Positions 1 to 7,727 of a stretch of 10,000 nucleotides of DNA are shown here, piece after piece. Every line of letters begins with the position of its first letter. Position 1 is the first letter of the stretch. The notes under the pieces are model-generated. The model was given only the letters and a program-made list of their open reading frames with translations. It had not been told where the DNA came from and searched no databases. Origin of the DNA: Neocallimastix lanati (nom. inval.). Its lineage: Eukaryota > Neocallimastigomycota > Neocallimastigomycetes > Neocallimastigales > Neocallimastigaceae. The stretch spans positions 1 through 10,000 of the forward strand of contig JACVTC010000145.1 of the NCBI GenBank assembly GCA_016946835.1, given 5' to 3'. The position numbers were made by a program, and so were the translations under genes.

Positions 1-582
1 GACCTTACCACTTTTTCTATTCTGTTATCACTTGTATCACTAAACCTTATTCAATAATGCTCTACTACCTCCCTATGTGTAAAGCATCCTTCTCCTATTC
101 TCTAATATAAACGTCTTAATTTTATATCTATAGATATCAACAGTCTTGGTATCAATATATAGATACTATATATATGTATATATTTATAAATTTGAATTTA
201 TAATTTCAATTATAATATAATTTAGTCCGATAATATAAATACGAATTACTATATACACTTAATTGTAACAAAGCCTTAAGCTAAGGAGTTTTTCATCCAA
301 CAGCCGCCGATTACAATAAGTTGATAAAATTGTATAAAAGTATTCTTATATTAATGAATAAATGTATAATATAATTAAATTATTATTCTTACTAATTAGT
401 ACTTGACAGGAATAAATATTTCAAAGTTTTATATCACACTGTTTCTCTTGCACAAACAGAAATATAACAACTTTGTTGAATGAAATTATTTATCCAACTA
501 ATATAGTAAGGACGTAGGTGCTACTTTAAATTATTAATATTTATTTATGTATATATTATATTTCTATATTATTGTAAAAAAA
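1..582. other. AT-rich spacer, no gene recognised
   Basis: No supportable open frame is present. The first ~115 bases are less A/T-rich than what follows and carry a minus-strand frame of about 32 codons interrupted by one TGA, too short to name. A perfect 14-bp palindrome built on ATATCTA lies at 124-137, and a CCTTA/TAAGG inverted repeat lies near 274-286; in DNA this A/T-rich such small palindromes are expected by chance. No tRNA, rRNA or long repeat is seen. Confidence 0.6.
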
Positions 583-697
583 TTTTTTTTTTTTTTTTTT
601 TTTTATTTAATTAAATAAAATTATTGTGTATGTTTTAATATTAGTTTTTAATTTTGAAATCCCCGATATCTCCACCAAACTTTATGTTATGGTTCGA
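583..697 (-). repeat. Dispersed repeat copy A with oligo-A tail
   Basis: Read on the minus strand, a core (697-661) is followed by about 56 bases of A-rich sequence and then 22 uninterrupted A's (T's at 583-604 on the plus strand). The plus-strand core CCCCGATATCTCCACCA plus ATGTTATGGTTCG is shared with 9954-10000, and its second half with 1740-1762. A repeated core followed by an A tail is the usual outcome of target-primed retroposition of a transcript, so a SINE or the 3' end of a LINE is likely. The family is not identified and the upstream end is undefined. Confidence 0.6.
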
Positions 698-703
698 GGA
701 ATT

Positions 704-1007
704 CAAAAAAAAAAAAATTATATAATATTAAAAACACAAAAAAAAATTTTATCTTTCACAATAATTTTTATTTATTTATTATATTTTTATTTTAATTTTT
801 ATTTTATTTTTATTATTATTTTATTTATTTATTTTATTTTTATTTTATTTTATTATTATTTTTATTTATTTATTTTATTTTTATTTTATTTTTATTATTA
901 TTTTTATTTATTTATTTTATTTTTTTTTTTTTATTTATTTATTTTTATTATTTCTATTTTTTTTTCTTTTTTTTTTTTTTTTCTTTTTTTTTTTTTTCTC
1001 TCTCTCC
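704..1007. repeat. T-rich low-complexity block
   Basis: This is almost pure T and A on the plus strand, starting with two short A-runs and then TTTA/TTTTA/TTA units and runs of up to about 15 T's, ending in a CT-rich stretch (CTCTCTCTCC). An open frame runs through it (626-1102), but the encoded peptide is nearly all Phe, Tyr, Ile and Leu, as expected from the base composition; I do not call it a gene. Confidence 0.85.
812..930. repeat. Tandem repeat, unit ~40-42 bp, about 3 copies
   Basis: The unit starts ATTATTATTTTTATTTATTT and continues with ATTTTA steps. Unit starts are at 812, 852 and 894, giving units of 40 and 42 bp plus a third that decays into a T-run at about 921. It lies inside the larger low-complexity block. 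Replication slippage is enough to explain it. Confidence 0.6.
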
Positions 1008-1102
1008 TAAAAAGGGGTTCCAAGGGAGTCAATTTATATCTTTTTGAAGATATAAAAGTAGCAAAGCCTCTGGAAGTAGTTGAAGAGATGGAAAAACAAT
1101 AG
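1008..1102 (+). other. Possible short coding remnant or terminal exon
   Basis: Directly after the pyrimidine-rich block the composition changes and about 30 codons read in one frame to a TAG at 1100-1102. The peptide is unlike its low-complexity upstream: charged, with the stretch LFEDIKVAKPLEVVEEMEKQ at its end. A pyrimidine tract followed by AG would suit a 3' splice site, so this could be the last exon or a remnant of a gene. It is too short to recognise and no upstream exon is visible. An 8-bp perfect hairpin (TATATCTT, loop TTTG) at 1035-1054 lies inside it. Confidence 0.25.
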
Positions 1103-2506
1103 ATTTTTAAATCTTATTGATTATTTCCTTATTGTATTAAATAGAAATTTTATTATTTCCTAATATTCAAATTAACCAAAATAAATCTATAATATAAAAG
1201 ATGCATTATAGATAAGAATTAAACAAAAAAAAGAGAAGCAGTATTACAATAAAATTGAATACTTTAACTTAATTTTGATACTAATTTAATATGTAATCTT
1301 ATATATTAATTTGAATGACATAATAGAAATAAAATACATTTATTAATATATGAAAAAATCTTTTACAATTTTAAATACAGAAAATTTTATTTTATTTATT
1401 TCTTTCATTTCAATTATTTCTTAATTCGAAAGACAGAAATATTGATAAAGTTATTTAAGTTGTTTATATACAGGAATTATTCCTTATTTAGAAAAATAAT
1501 ACTAAAAGTAATTAGTACTATGTTATTGCTAAACTCTCATAAATTTAATTTACCTTTATAAGGAATGAACATAAATTTAAATTAAATTTTATGTATAAAC
1601 TTAAATTTTCAGATCAAATAATATAGTAAAATTATTAATGTAAAGAATACATAAATTTATTAATATTTTAAAATTCACCTTGACTATATTAAAAGGTTTT
1701 TAATAAGAATCAATTTATTACTTCATTCTTTATCACAACTGTTATGGTTCGGGTTTTATTAGAATTTTTATTTAATTATTTATTTTCAATATTTTTCTGT
1801 CTACATTTTAATTATTGAAAAACTTCACTTATTTATACTTTTTGAAAAAAAATAAATATGTAAAGCCTTTCTACATTTTATTATCATATTTAAAAAAAAA
1901 ATATTTACTATTACTAATTACTTAAAATTTTATATTAATTTAAATTAACTAATTCATAAGTATTTTTATTTTAATAAATTTTGTTTACATAATTTTATAT
2001 TATTTTTCATATACTAAAACTAAATTATTTAATATATACGAAAAGTAACAAGCAAAATTTAAAAAGATTTTACAGAAAAATAAAGTTATTTTAATCAAGA
2101 ATGTTAATATAATATTCTTATATTTTATATAAAATAAATTTAAAAACTATAATATATTTAATATTTATTATTAATCAATTAAGATTTGATTTTATTTGTG
2201 GGGAATAAAAATATAAAATAATCAATTTAAAAATAAAATAAAATACTAAAAAGAATACAAGTTTAATATTGATACAATATAATAATAATATAATAATATA
2301 TTTGAAAATAAAAATAAAATATTAATATTGATAATAAACACTTTAATAAAATAATAAAATTTAAGGTTAAATTATAGATATTGATATTAATAATAAAAAT
2401 ATAAAATTATTGATAATATTTTAGAAACTTTTAATAAAAATATAAAAAAAAAATAAATATATTTAGAAAATATTTTAGTATAGAAAATATAGTAAAGTAA
2501 TATTAA
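1103..2506. other. AT-rich spacer, no gene recognised
   Basis: About 1.4 kb of A/T-rich DNA with stops in all frames. It lies just 3' of the retrotransposon in the element's own direction, so part of it may be the element's 3' terminal repeat or untranslated region. I could not match any of it to the region upstream of gag. The only non-trivial content is a 23-bp match to the dispersed repeat at 1740-1762. Confidence 0.6.
1740..1762 (-). repeat. Dispersed repeat copy C, half core
   Basis: TGTTATGGTTCGGGTTTTAT and the next three bases (TAG) are identical over 23 bases to 9978-10000. The other half of the core (CCCCGATATCTCCACC) is absent, so this is a truncated copy. Strand is assigned by analogy with copy A, where an A tail sits on the minus strand. 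Confidence 0.6.
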
Positions 2507-2580
2507 GTAAAGAATAATATAATGGATTCTAAAGTAAGTTGAAATTCTAATTAATAATCCATTATATGTTCGTTCTTTAC
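2507..2580 (-). repeat. Imperfect palindrome at the 3' end of the retrotransposon
   Basis: The arms 2507-2528 and 2556-2580 are inverted copies. Outer blocks of 8 bp (GTAAAGAA) and inner blocks of 12 bp (ATATAATGGATT) match perfectly and are separated by a small unequal internal loop; the central loop is 27 bases. The right edge lies 25 bases after the pol stop in the element's direction and immediately follows the purine-rich tract, where the 3' LTR should begin (TGGTAAAG...). It could be the start of the 3' LTR, a transcript 3'-end hairpin or a tiny inserted palindromic element. Confidence 0.7.
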
Positions 2581-2583
2581 CAA

Positions 2584-2595
2584 GATGCCCCCACT
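2584..2595 (-). other. Candidate polypurine tract
   Basis: In the element's direction AGTGGGGGCATC lies 10 bases after the pol stop and just before a TGG start. A G-rich purine run at this place is what Ty3/gypsy elements use to prime plus-strand DNA, marking the left border of the 3' LTR. The run is short and the LTR it should border is not confirmed by a second copy. Confidence 0.4.
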
Positions 2596-2605
2596 AAGAC
2601 TCAAG

Positions 2606-5600
2606 CTAATCTATAGCTGAGTTATACTTTACTATATTTTTCAAATGGACATTACGATTCATTTGAATCATAGTATTTGGGTCCGCAAGTGTTACGGTAT
2701 TAAATTGTTTTTTTATTACTTTTAAAGGACCGACAAAATAAGGTTCTAATTTAGAACGACTAAAATTTCGAACAAGAACTAAATCACCGATTCTTATGTT
2801 TTTGGAATTTTTCATGCTATTTTTTTCTTCCCTTCGATTGGCCCAATATTTACTTGCGTTCTTTACATTTTCAGCTGCTTCCATGGTCCACCTATAATGT
2901 GAGATAAATTTTTCTAAAAGAATTTCATCTGAAGATTTATTCACTCCTTGTGTAGGTCTAGCAGCAATGTCGAAAGGCTGTTGATCCTCACGACCATAAA
3001 CTAATTCGAAGCTAGAATGTTTGGTTACAGAATTCTTTGTAGTTCTAAGGGCCCACAAGGCTGAAGGTAATACCTCATCCCAGTCTTTATTTTCTTCACC
3101 AAGTAATCTCAATAATTTACCAATTTCTTTATTCCTATTTTCAACCAATCCATTACTTTCTGGGTGATAGGTAGTGGTAAATTTTACGTAAACATCATAT
3201 AAGTCCAGGAATATTTTAGTCATATCCGATGCGAATTGAACGCCATTATCCGTTGTAATGACTTGAGGAACTCCATGTCTAGCGAAAACATTTATTAAAA
3301 ACTTAATGATGTCCTTAGATGTAATATTTTCAGTAGGTTCAGCCTCCACCCACTTTGTGAAATAATCCACCGCAACAATGATATATTGGTTTTTATTACC
3401 AGTTTTTATTAAGGGACCAATAATATCAAGTCCAAGATGAGTAAAAGGGCCTTCAACTTCTGTTGGAATGTTTTCGGTTGGTTCTGGATATGGCTGAGGG
3501 CGATTTAACTGACATTTTTCGCATTTTGAAATTATCCGTTTTATATCGTTGACCATATCATTCCAGTAGTAACTTTTTCTAAGTCTTTGATATGTTTTAT
3601 AATAACCTTCATGGCCAACATGATGTGCTTCGATAATTAATTTTAGTTTTTCATTTGTTTCGGTAACAAGTTTTCTATAATTATTTCCATCTATAAAATA
3701 ATCTATACCATCAATCTTTGTAAATTTTTCTTCAATAAATTCTTTAATTACTTTAGAAAGTGAATCATTTTCATCATCTTTATTCGTTTTTATAGCTAAT
3801 ACCTTTTGTTCTTTATCGTTCTTCATTCTAGATAAAGCGTCGGCTACTACATTCTTTTTACCTTGCTCATAGCGAATATCCACTTTTAGCATACTTGCAG
3901 TCAAACACCATCTTGTTTGTCGTGCATTATTCGGTTCCTTATTATTAAATAAACCTAGTAGAGGTTTGTGATCTGTAAAAACTATGGTTCTAAAGGGGCT
4001 TCCCATAATATAAGGTTTTAATTTAGTAATACAATAATATAAAGCCGTTCCTTCCAAATCGGTTATTCCATAATTCTTTTCTGCTTTGGTTAAGCTACGG
4101 CTAATGAAATGAATCGGGTGTTCTATTTCCGATTCGTCTTTCTGCAATAAAACTCCACCAATACCTTCATATGATGCATCTGTTCGAATAATGAATTCTT
4201 TGGAAAAATCAGGATATTTTAAAATAGGAGCATTAATTAATTTTTCTTTTAATTTGGTAAAACTTTGTTTTTGTTCATTATTCCATTTATATTTTACGCC
4301 TTTTCTTAATAGCTTACAAAGAGGAGCTGAGGTTTGAGCATATTCATTTATAAAGTACCTATAATATCCTACAGCACCTAAGAATGATCTTAACTCATGT
4401 ATATTCGTGGGTTCTTTCCAGGCTTTAATTGCTTCAATTTTACTATTTTGAGGACTAAGACCCTTAGTAGAAATCTTGTGACCAAGAACTTCAACTTCCG
4501 TTTGCATAAAGTGACATTTTTCAATATTAATTTTTAATTTATGTTCCTTGAAGATTGCTAATACCTGCTTTATGTGTTGGATATGTTCTTCGACAGTTTT
4601 TGAATATATAAGTATATCATCAATAAAGTTGAAAACACATTTTCCGATTAAAGGAAATAAAATTCTATTCATTTCCCGTTGGAAGGTAGCCGGAGCTCCA
4701 GTTAATCCGAAAGGCATAACTTTGAATTGGTAGTTGCCAAATTTGGTTGTAAAACTGGTTATTTCAACACTTTCTTCGTCCATTAGGATTTGATGGTAAC
4801 CTGAGTATAGATCCATAGTAGTAAAGATTTTGGCACCATCTAAACTGTCAAATATCTCGTCAATATATGGAAGGGCATAAGAGTCTTTTTCGGTTAGATC
4901 ATTCACCTTGCGGTAGTCCACACACAATCTCCATTTTCCATTAGCCTTTGGGACCACAACAACAGGTGAAGACCATTCTGAATAAGATGGTACAACTAGC
5001 TTTTTCTTAATAAGTTTAATTAGTTCTTCTTTAATAATATCCGATTTAAATTTGGTTACCCTGTAACATCTTTGTTTAACAGGTTTTGCGTTCGCTTTCA
5101 AGTTAATCTTATGAGGTGCTAAGTCTGACGGGGTTAATTCTTCAGAAGATGTCGCTATAATGTCCAAGTTTTCTTCAAGTAATTTTACTATTACATCTTT
5201 ATAATCTTTACAAAGACTTGCTAAAAATTTTTCATCATGGATATACTCTTGCGGGGATAGACCTTCAAGTTTCTTTAATTCATTAGTTGTGTCTTCATCT
5301 TCAAGTATTTTCCTTACTATACATACTAATTTTTCTTCTTCTTGGAAATTATTATTAATAGGAGCTATAACGTCGATTAGTCCTTGAGAATTAAATTGAC
5401 ATAAACTATATCTTATAGGATGGATAAAAAGATTGTGTTCTACTTGAGTTTGAAAATTAATCAACAAATCATAAAATGGGTCATCATCATCAATTATACG
5501 AAAATCTACTATCATTTTATAATCATTAATCTTAACAGGTATTCGTACAATGATTCCTTCTGAATACTCATCATTCTTAGTCGCTAAACGTATCCTTCCA

Positions 5601-6718
5601 CGACTAATACCTACTTCTTCATAATTTCCAGGTAATTTCTCATAAAATTTTTTTGTGATAACATTGAGATTGCTACAAGAATCAATTAGTGCTTTACCAG
5701 GAATTTCATCTACTGTTACATCAACCATGGCAATATCTTCTTCTGAGGTTTCCTTACTTTTGCTAATATAAGAGTGATCAATATTATTTACCAAGGTAGC
5801 AGCAGCAATAGTATTGTTTAATGCACCTATTATTTTCTTTTCAGGTTTTTCTAATTTTAATCCTTGACTTACTTGACTTCTGACTTTTGGAGAAACATTG
5901 AGGAGCTGACCGAAACTAATATTACACTTGGTTTCATTCAAATCTTGTAAAACATTATATTCTTCCTGATCCTTACACATCTTGATGTTCCTAAGCGTTC
6001 TACTAATTGTTGCTTTTTCTTTAGGCTCTTGAAAATCTATGAGCTTCTGTAATGTAATATTCTCATGACCTTCGTCATTAAGCTTTTCAGGAACTTCAAT
6101 AACTTCCATTTCATTGATTTGTTTTGTTTTAATAATTTTATCGTTTTCATTATCAATTAATTTATTTAATCGTTGATGCATTTTATCACTAGTAGTACTG
6201 ATGCTATTTCTTTGTTTTGAAGAATCCAGACTTTGCTTTTCTCTTATAGTAATATTATCCTCCCTTTCCTTCCTTTTTCCCTTGTTATTTCCAAAGTTAG
6301 CTCTTTCTTTATTCCGAATTTGTTTTTCTTTGGCTTTCTCAATATTTATATTAGGCTGCGCCATTATCGAAGGATGTAGTTGATTTTTATTTTTAACAAT
6401 TATTCTATTTTCTATTTCCTTCTCTTTTATCTTTCTTATTGCAGGAGTTGTTATAGGGGTAGGATTATCTTTGAGACTTTTACGTTGTCTCTTTTCATTA
6501 TTTTCACTAGTTTCATCGTTAGTCGTCAACTTCCTTTTTGTCGCACTAACTATAAATTCTACATCATTCTCATTATCGGATTCTTTGTGAGTTTCATTAG
6601 TATAGGAAGCATCTTCTTTTTCTTCCTTATTATAATCATTTGTACTACTAGGAATGGATTTGTATTGTAATGAAGCTATTTTATTTTTATAGGGAGTGCT
6701 TCCTCTCCCTTTTAGTGG
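2606..6718 (-). CDS. pol: Ty3/gypsy Pol: protease, reverse transcriptase, RNase H, integrase
   Basis: This is the -1 frame of Gag-Pol, giving about 1370 residues after the frameshift. The frame is open from 6733 with no ATG start of its own near the overlap; a TTG at 6529 is not needed. Residues below are counted from that TTG (add 63 for post-shift numbering). A charged linker runs to ~260. The retropepsin-like protease has its active site at ALIDSCSN (D283). The reverse transcriptase has TTMDLYSGYHQ (D573), MPFGLTGAPATFQ and FIDD (D637, D638). RNase H shows D784, E826, D853 and D897. Integrase has the zinc site H969, H973, C1003, C1006 and the catalytic D1035, D1094, E1130, with 35 residues between the last two. 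A weak GPY/F-like module (VGPL) follows, and no chromodomain. The PR-RT-RH-IN order assigns it to Ty3/gypsy (Metaviridae). The frame is uninterrupted, so the copy is young or selected. The protease has DSC where DSG or DTG is usual. Confidence 0.96.
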   Translation of the reverse strand, partial: PLKGRGSTPYKNKIASLQYKSIPSSTNDYNKEEKEDASYTNETHKESDNENDVEFIVSATKRKLTTNDETSENNEKRQRKSLKDNPTPITTPAIRKIKEKEIENRIIVKNKNQLHPSIMAQPNINIEKAKEKQIRNKERANFGNNKGKRKEREDNITIREKQSLDSSKQRNSISTTSDKMHQRLNKLIDNENDKIIKTKQINEMEVIEVPEKLNDEGHENITLQKLIDFQEPKEKATISRTLRNIKMCKDQEEYNVLQDLNETKCNISFGQLLNVSPKVRSQVSQGLKLEKPEKKIIGALNNTIAAATLVNNIDHSYISKSKETSEEDIAMVDVTVDEIPGKALIDSCSNLNVITKKFYEKLPGNYEEVGISRGRIRLATKNDEYSEGIIVRIPVKINDYKMIVDFRIIDDDDPFYDLLINFQTQVEHNLFIHPIRYSLCQFNSQGLIDVIAPINNNFQEEEKLVCIVRKILEDEDTTNELKKLEGLSPQEYIHDEKFLASLCKDYKDVIVKLLEENLDIIATSSEELTPSDLAPHKINLKANAKPVKQRCYRVTKFKSDIIKEELIKLIKKKLVVPSYSEWSSPVVVVPKANGKWRLCVDYRKVNDLTEKDSYALPYIDEIFDSLDGAKIFTTMDLYSGYHQILMDEESVEITSFTTKFGNYQFKVMPFGLTGAPATFQREMNRILFPLIGKCVFNFIDDILIYSKTVEEHIQHIKQVLAIFKEHKLKINIEKCHFMQTEVEVLGHKISTKGLSPQNSKIEAIKAWKEPTNIHELRSFLGAVGYYRYFINEYAQTSAPLCKLLRKGVKYKWNNEQKQSFTKLKEKLINAPILKYPDFSKEFIIRTDASYEGIGGVLLQKDESEIEHPIHFISRSLTKAEKNYGITDLEGTALYYCITKLKPYIMGSPFRTIVFTDHKPLLGLFNNKEPNNARQTRWCLTASMLKVDIRYEQGKKNVVADALSRMKNDKEQKVLAIKTNKDDENDSLSKVIKEFIEEKFTKIDGIDYFIDGNNYRKLVTETNEKLKLIIEAHHVGHEGYYKTYQRLRKSYYWNDMVNDIKRIISKCEKCQLNRPQPYPEPTENIPTEVEGPFTHLGLDIIGPLIKTGNKNQYIIVAVDYFTKWVEAEPTENITSKDIIKFLINVFARHGVPQVITTDNGVQFASDMTKIFLDLYDVYVKFTTTYHPESNGLVENRNKEIGKLLRLLGEENKDWDEVLPSALWALRTTKNSVTKHSSFELVYGREDQQPFDIAARPTQGVNKSSDEILLEKFISHYRWTMEAAENVKNASKYWANRREEKNSMKNSKNIRIGDLVLVRNFSRSKLEPYFVGPLKVIKKQFNTVTLADPNTMIQMNRNVHLKNIVKYNSAID

Positions 6719-6724
6719 TTTAAA
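6672..6724 (-). promoter_or_regulatory. -1 ribosomal frameshift signal: TTTAAAC plus H-type pseudoknot
   Basis: In the gag direction the heptamer TTTAAAC (6724-6718) is phased T-TTA-AAC in the gag frame, two codons before the gag TAA (6714-6712). A 7-nt spacer (CACTAAA, 6717-6711) follows, then stem 1 AGGGAG (6710-6705) with CTCCCT (6696-6691). The loop is AG, then GAAGC (6702-6698), then one A. GAAGC can pair with GCTTC (6676-6672) across a 14-nt A-rich loop 3. This order (slippery site, 5-9 nt spacer, short pseudoknot with A-rich loop 3) is the classical -1 frameshift arrangement. Slipping back one base enters the open pol frame. The pairing is read by eye, not folded. Confidence 0.85.
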
Positions 6725-7605
6725 GATTTTCCACTATATAACCGTTTCTTATTTTCTTGAATAATTGCATTTAACTTAGGACAATTATACTGCAAATGTC
6801 CTGGATCGCTACAATAAAAACAGGCTTTAATGGTAAGATTTTTCATTTTTTTTGTTAAGTCCTCCAATTCGTAATCTTTATTTCTTTTTGGGCTTCTAAC
6901 TTCATAATTCTCTCTTACTACCTTTCTGTTGTTTTGATAATTATTCCTGATATTTATTCTTGGGTTGACAATTTCAGTTGAGTACTCTTTTGAGGGTCTC
7001 AAATTCATTACTCTATCAACTTTTTCGGCAATGTCAAACGCCCGATTTAAAGAAATGTCATCCTTAAGGGAGACCTTTTTCCAAGCTTCTTCATTGTTCC
7101 TAAGAGCATCAATATAATCGAGAACACTGACTCGCTTCTTTCTTTTCTTATCTAATTTCAAATATATGGATCGGAAACGAGTATTAAAGTCTTTTACTCG
7201 CTCATTTCTTTTAATTCTTAAAGCACGGAGCTCACGAAGTAACATATTCTGGTCTTCTTTAAGACCATAAAAAGTTTCTATTGCTTCTACAATTTCCTTT
7301 AAGGAAGGATATTCATCTTTTTTCTTTTCTTCTGAATCAGATTCTTCTTCTTCTTCGTCCTCACTTTCTGATTCAGAATCGGTACTGTAACTTTCAATTA
7401 AATCCTGGATAACTTCGCGAGGCTCTCCAGTAGACGTGAGTAAGCAGGCGGTAAAAATCTTTTTGGGATCAGTAACTTCCTCAAGTTTTATCCATAATCG
7501 GATTTCTGATTCCCAAGATTTGATATCGAGATTTTCCTTTGAAATTTTCTCGATATCTTTTAATTCCTTTTTTAATTCTTTAAAATTGATTTTATTTTCA
7601 GCCAT
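6712..7605 (-). CDS. gag: Retrotransposon Gag (capsid-nucleocapsid)
   Basis: A structural protein of 297 residues that would assemble the cytoplasmic particle and package element RNA. The N-terminal part (about 1-70) is helical and charged, with WESEIRLWIKLEEVTDP near 31-47. A strongly acidic Ser/Asp/Glu run lies at about 74-98, and a typical retrotransposon gag segment at about 100-200, including FNTRFRSIYLKL. A basic region leads to one CCHC zinc knuckle, CFYCSDPGHLQYNC at 262-275 (CX2CX4HX4C), the RNA-binding nucleocapsid signature. The ATG at 7605 has A at -3 and G at +4, and an in-frame TAA lies eight codons upstream, which supports this start. The 3' end overlaps the pol frame by 22 bases and carries the frameshift site. 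The knuckle and position before pol make the call firm. Confidence 0.95.
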   Translation of the reverse strand: MAENKINFKELKKELKDIEKISKENLDIKSWESEIRLWIKLEEVTDPKKIFTACLLTSTGEPREVIQDLIESYSTDSESESEDEEEEESDSEEKKKDEYPSLKEIVEAIETFYGLKEDQNMLLRELRALRIKRNERVKDFNTRFRSIYLKLDKKRKKRVSVLDYIDALRNNEEAWKKVSLKDDISLNRAFDIAEKVDRVMNLRPSKEYSTEIVNPRINIRNNYQNNRKVVRENYEVRSPKRNKDYELEDLTKKMKNLTIKACFYCSDPGHLQYNCPKLNAIIQENKKRLYSGKSLNH

Positions 7606-7631
7606 TTGAAAAATTAAAAAATGGTATTAAT

Positions 7632-7644
7632 GCTATGATATCCA
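7632..7644 (-). other. Weak primer-binding-site candidate
   Basis: In the element's direction TGGATATCATAGC lies 26 bases before the gag ATG. A TGG start is expected for a site complementary to a tRNA 3' CCA end, and the sequence loosely resembles the initiator-Met type TGGTATCAGAGC with an inserted base and a substitution. No LTR end (…CA) is clear just before it, so the call is tentative. Other TGG triplets upstream (for example at 7755) are alternatives. Confidence 0.2.
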
Positions 7645-7708
7645 ATTTAAAAATATGTTTACTTTAAAAATATATTTAATAACAAAAAAAAAAATAAATT
7701 TATCTTTG

Positions 7709-7715
7709 TTTTATA
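7709..7715 (-). promoter_or_regulatory. TATA-like box upstream of gag
   Basis: In the gag direction TATAAAA occurs about 104 bases before the gag ATG, between the hairpin array and the start codon. If used, transcription would begin near 7680 and the hairpin array would be promoter DNA and not transcript. TATA-like strings are common by chance in this composition. Confidence 0.25.
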
Positions 7716-7727
7716 CTAATATAATTA

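Noticed and set aside
124-137. Perfect 14-bp palindrome as a regulatory site
   Set aside because: All-A/T except one G-C pair on each arm; expected by chance in this composition.
626-1102. Open frame of 158 codons on the plus strand as a gene
   Set aside because: Most of it is Phe/Tyr/Ile/Leu encoded by T/A low-complexity repeats; only the last ~30 codons look protein-like, and these are listed separately.
4548-4733. Plus-strand open frame inside pol
   Set aside because: It lies antisense within the reverse transcriptase coding region and has no recognisable feature; a shadow of pol.
6527-6529. TTG as the start codon of pol
   Set aside because: The pol frame is open upstream to 6733 and overlaps gag in -1 next to a canonical slippery site, so Pol is best explained as a frameshift product without its own start.
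6201-6670. Two plus-strand open frames with hydrophobic peptides (6201-6383 and 6380-6670)
   Set aside because: Antisense to the Lys/Glu-rich pol spacer; Phe/Leu-rich antisense peptides are expected there.
7632-7644. A confident initiator-Met tRNA primer-binding site
   Set aside because: The match to TGGTATCAGAGC needs an insertion and a substitution and no LTR end precedes it; kept only as a weak candidate.
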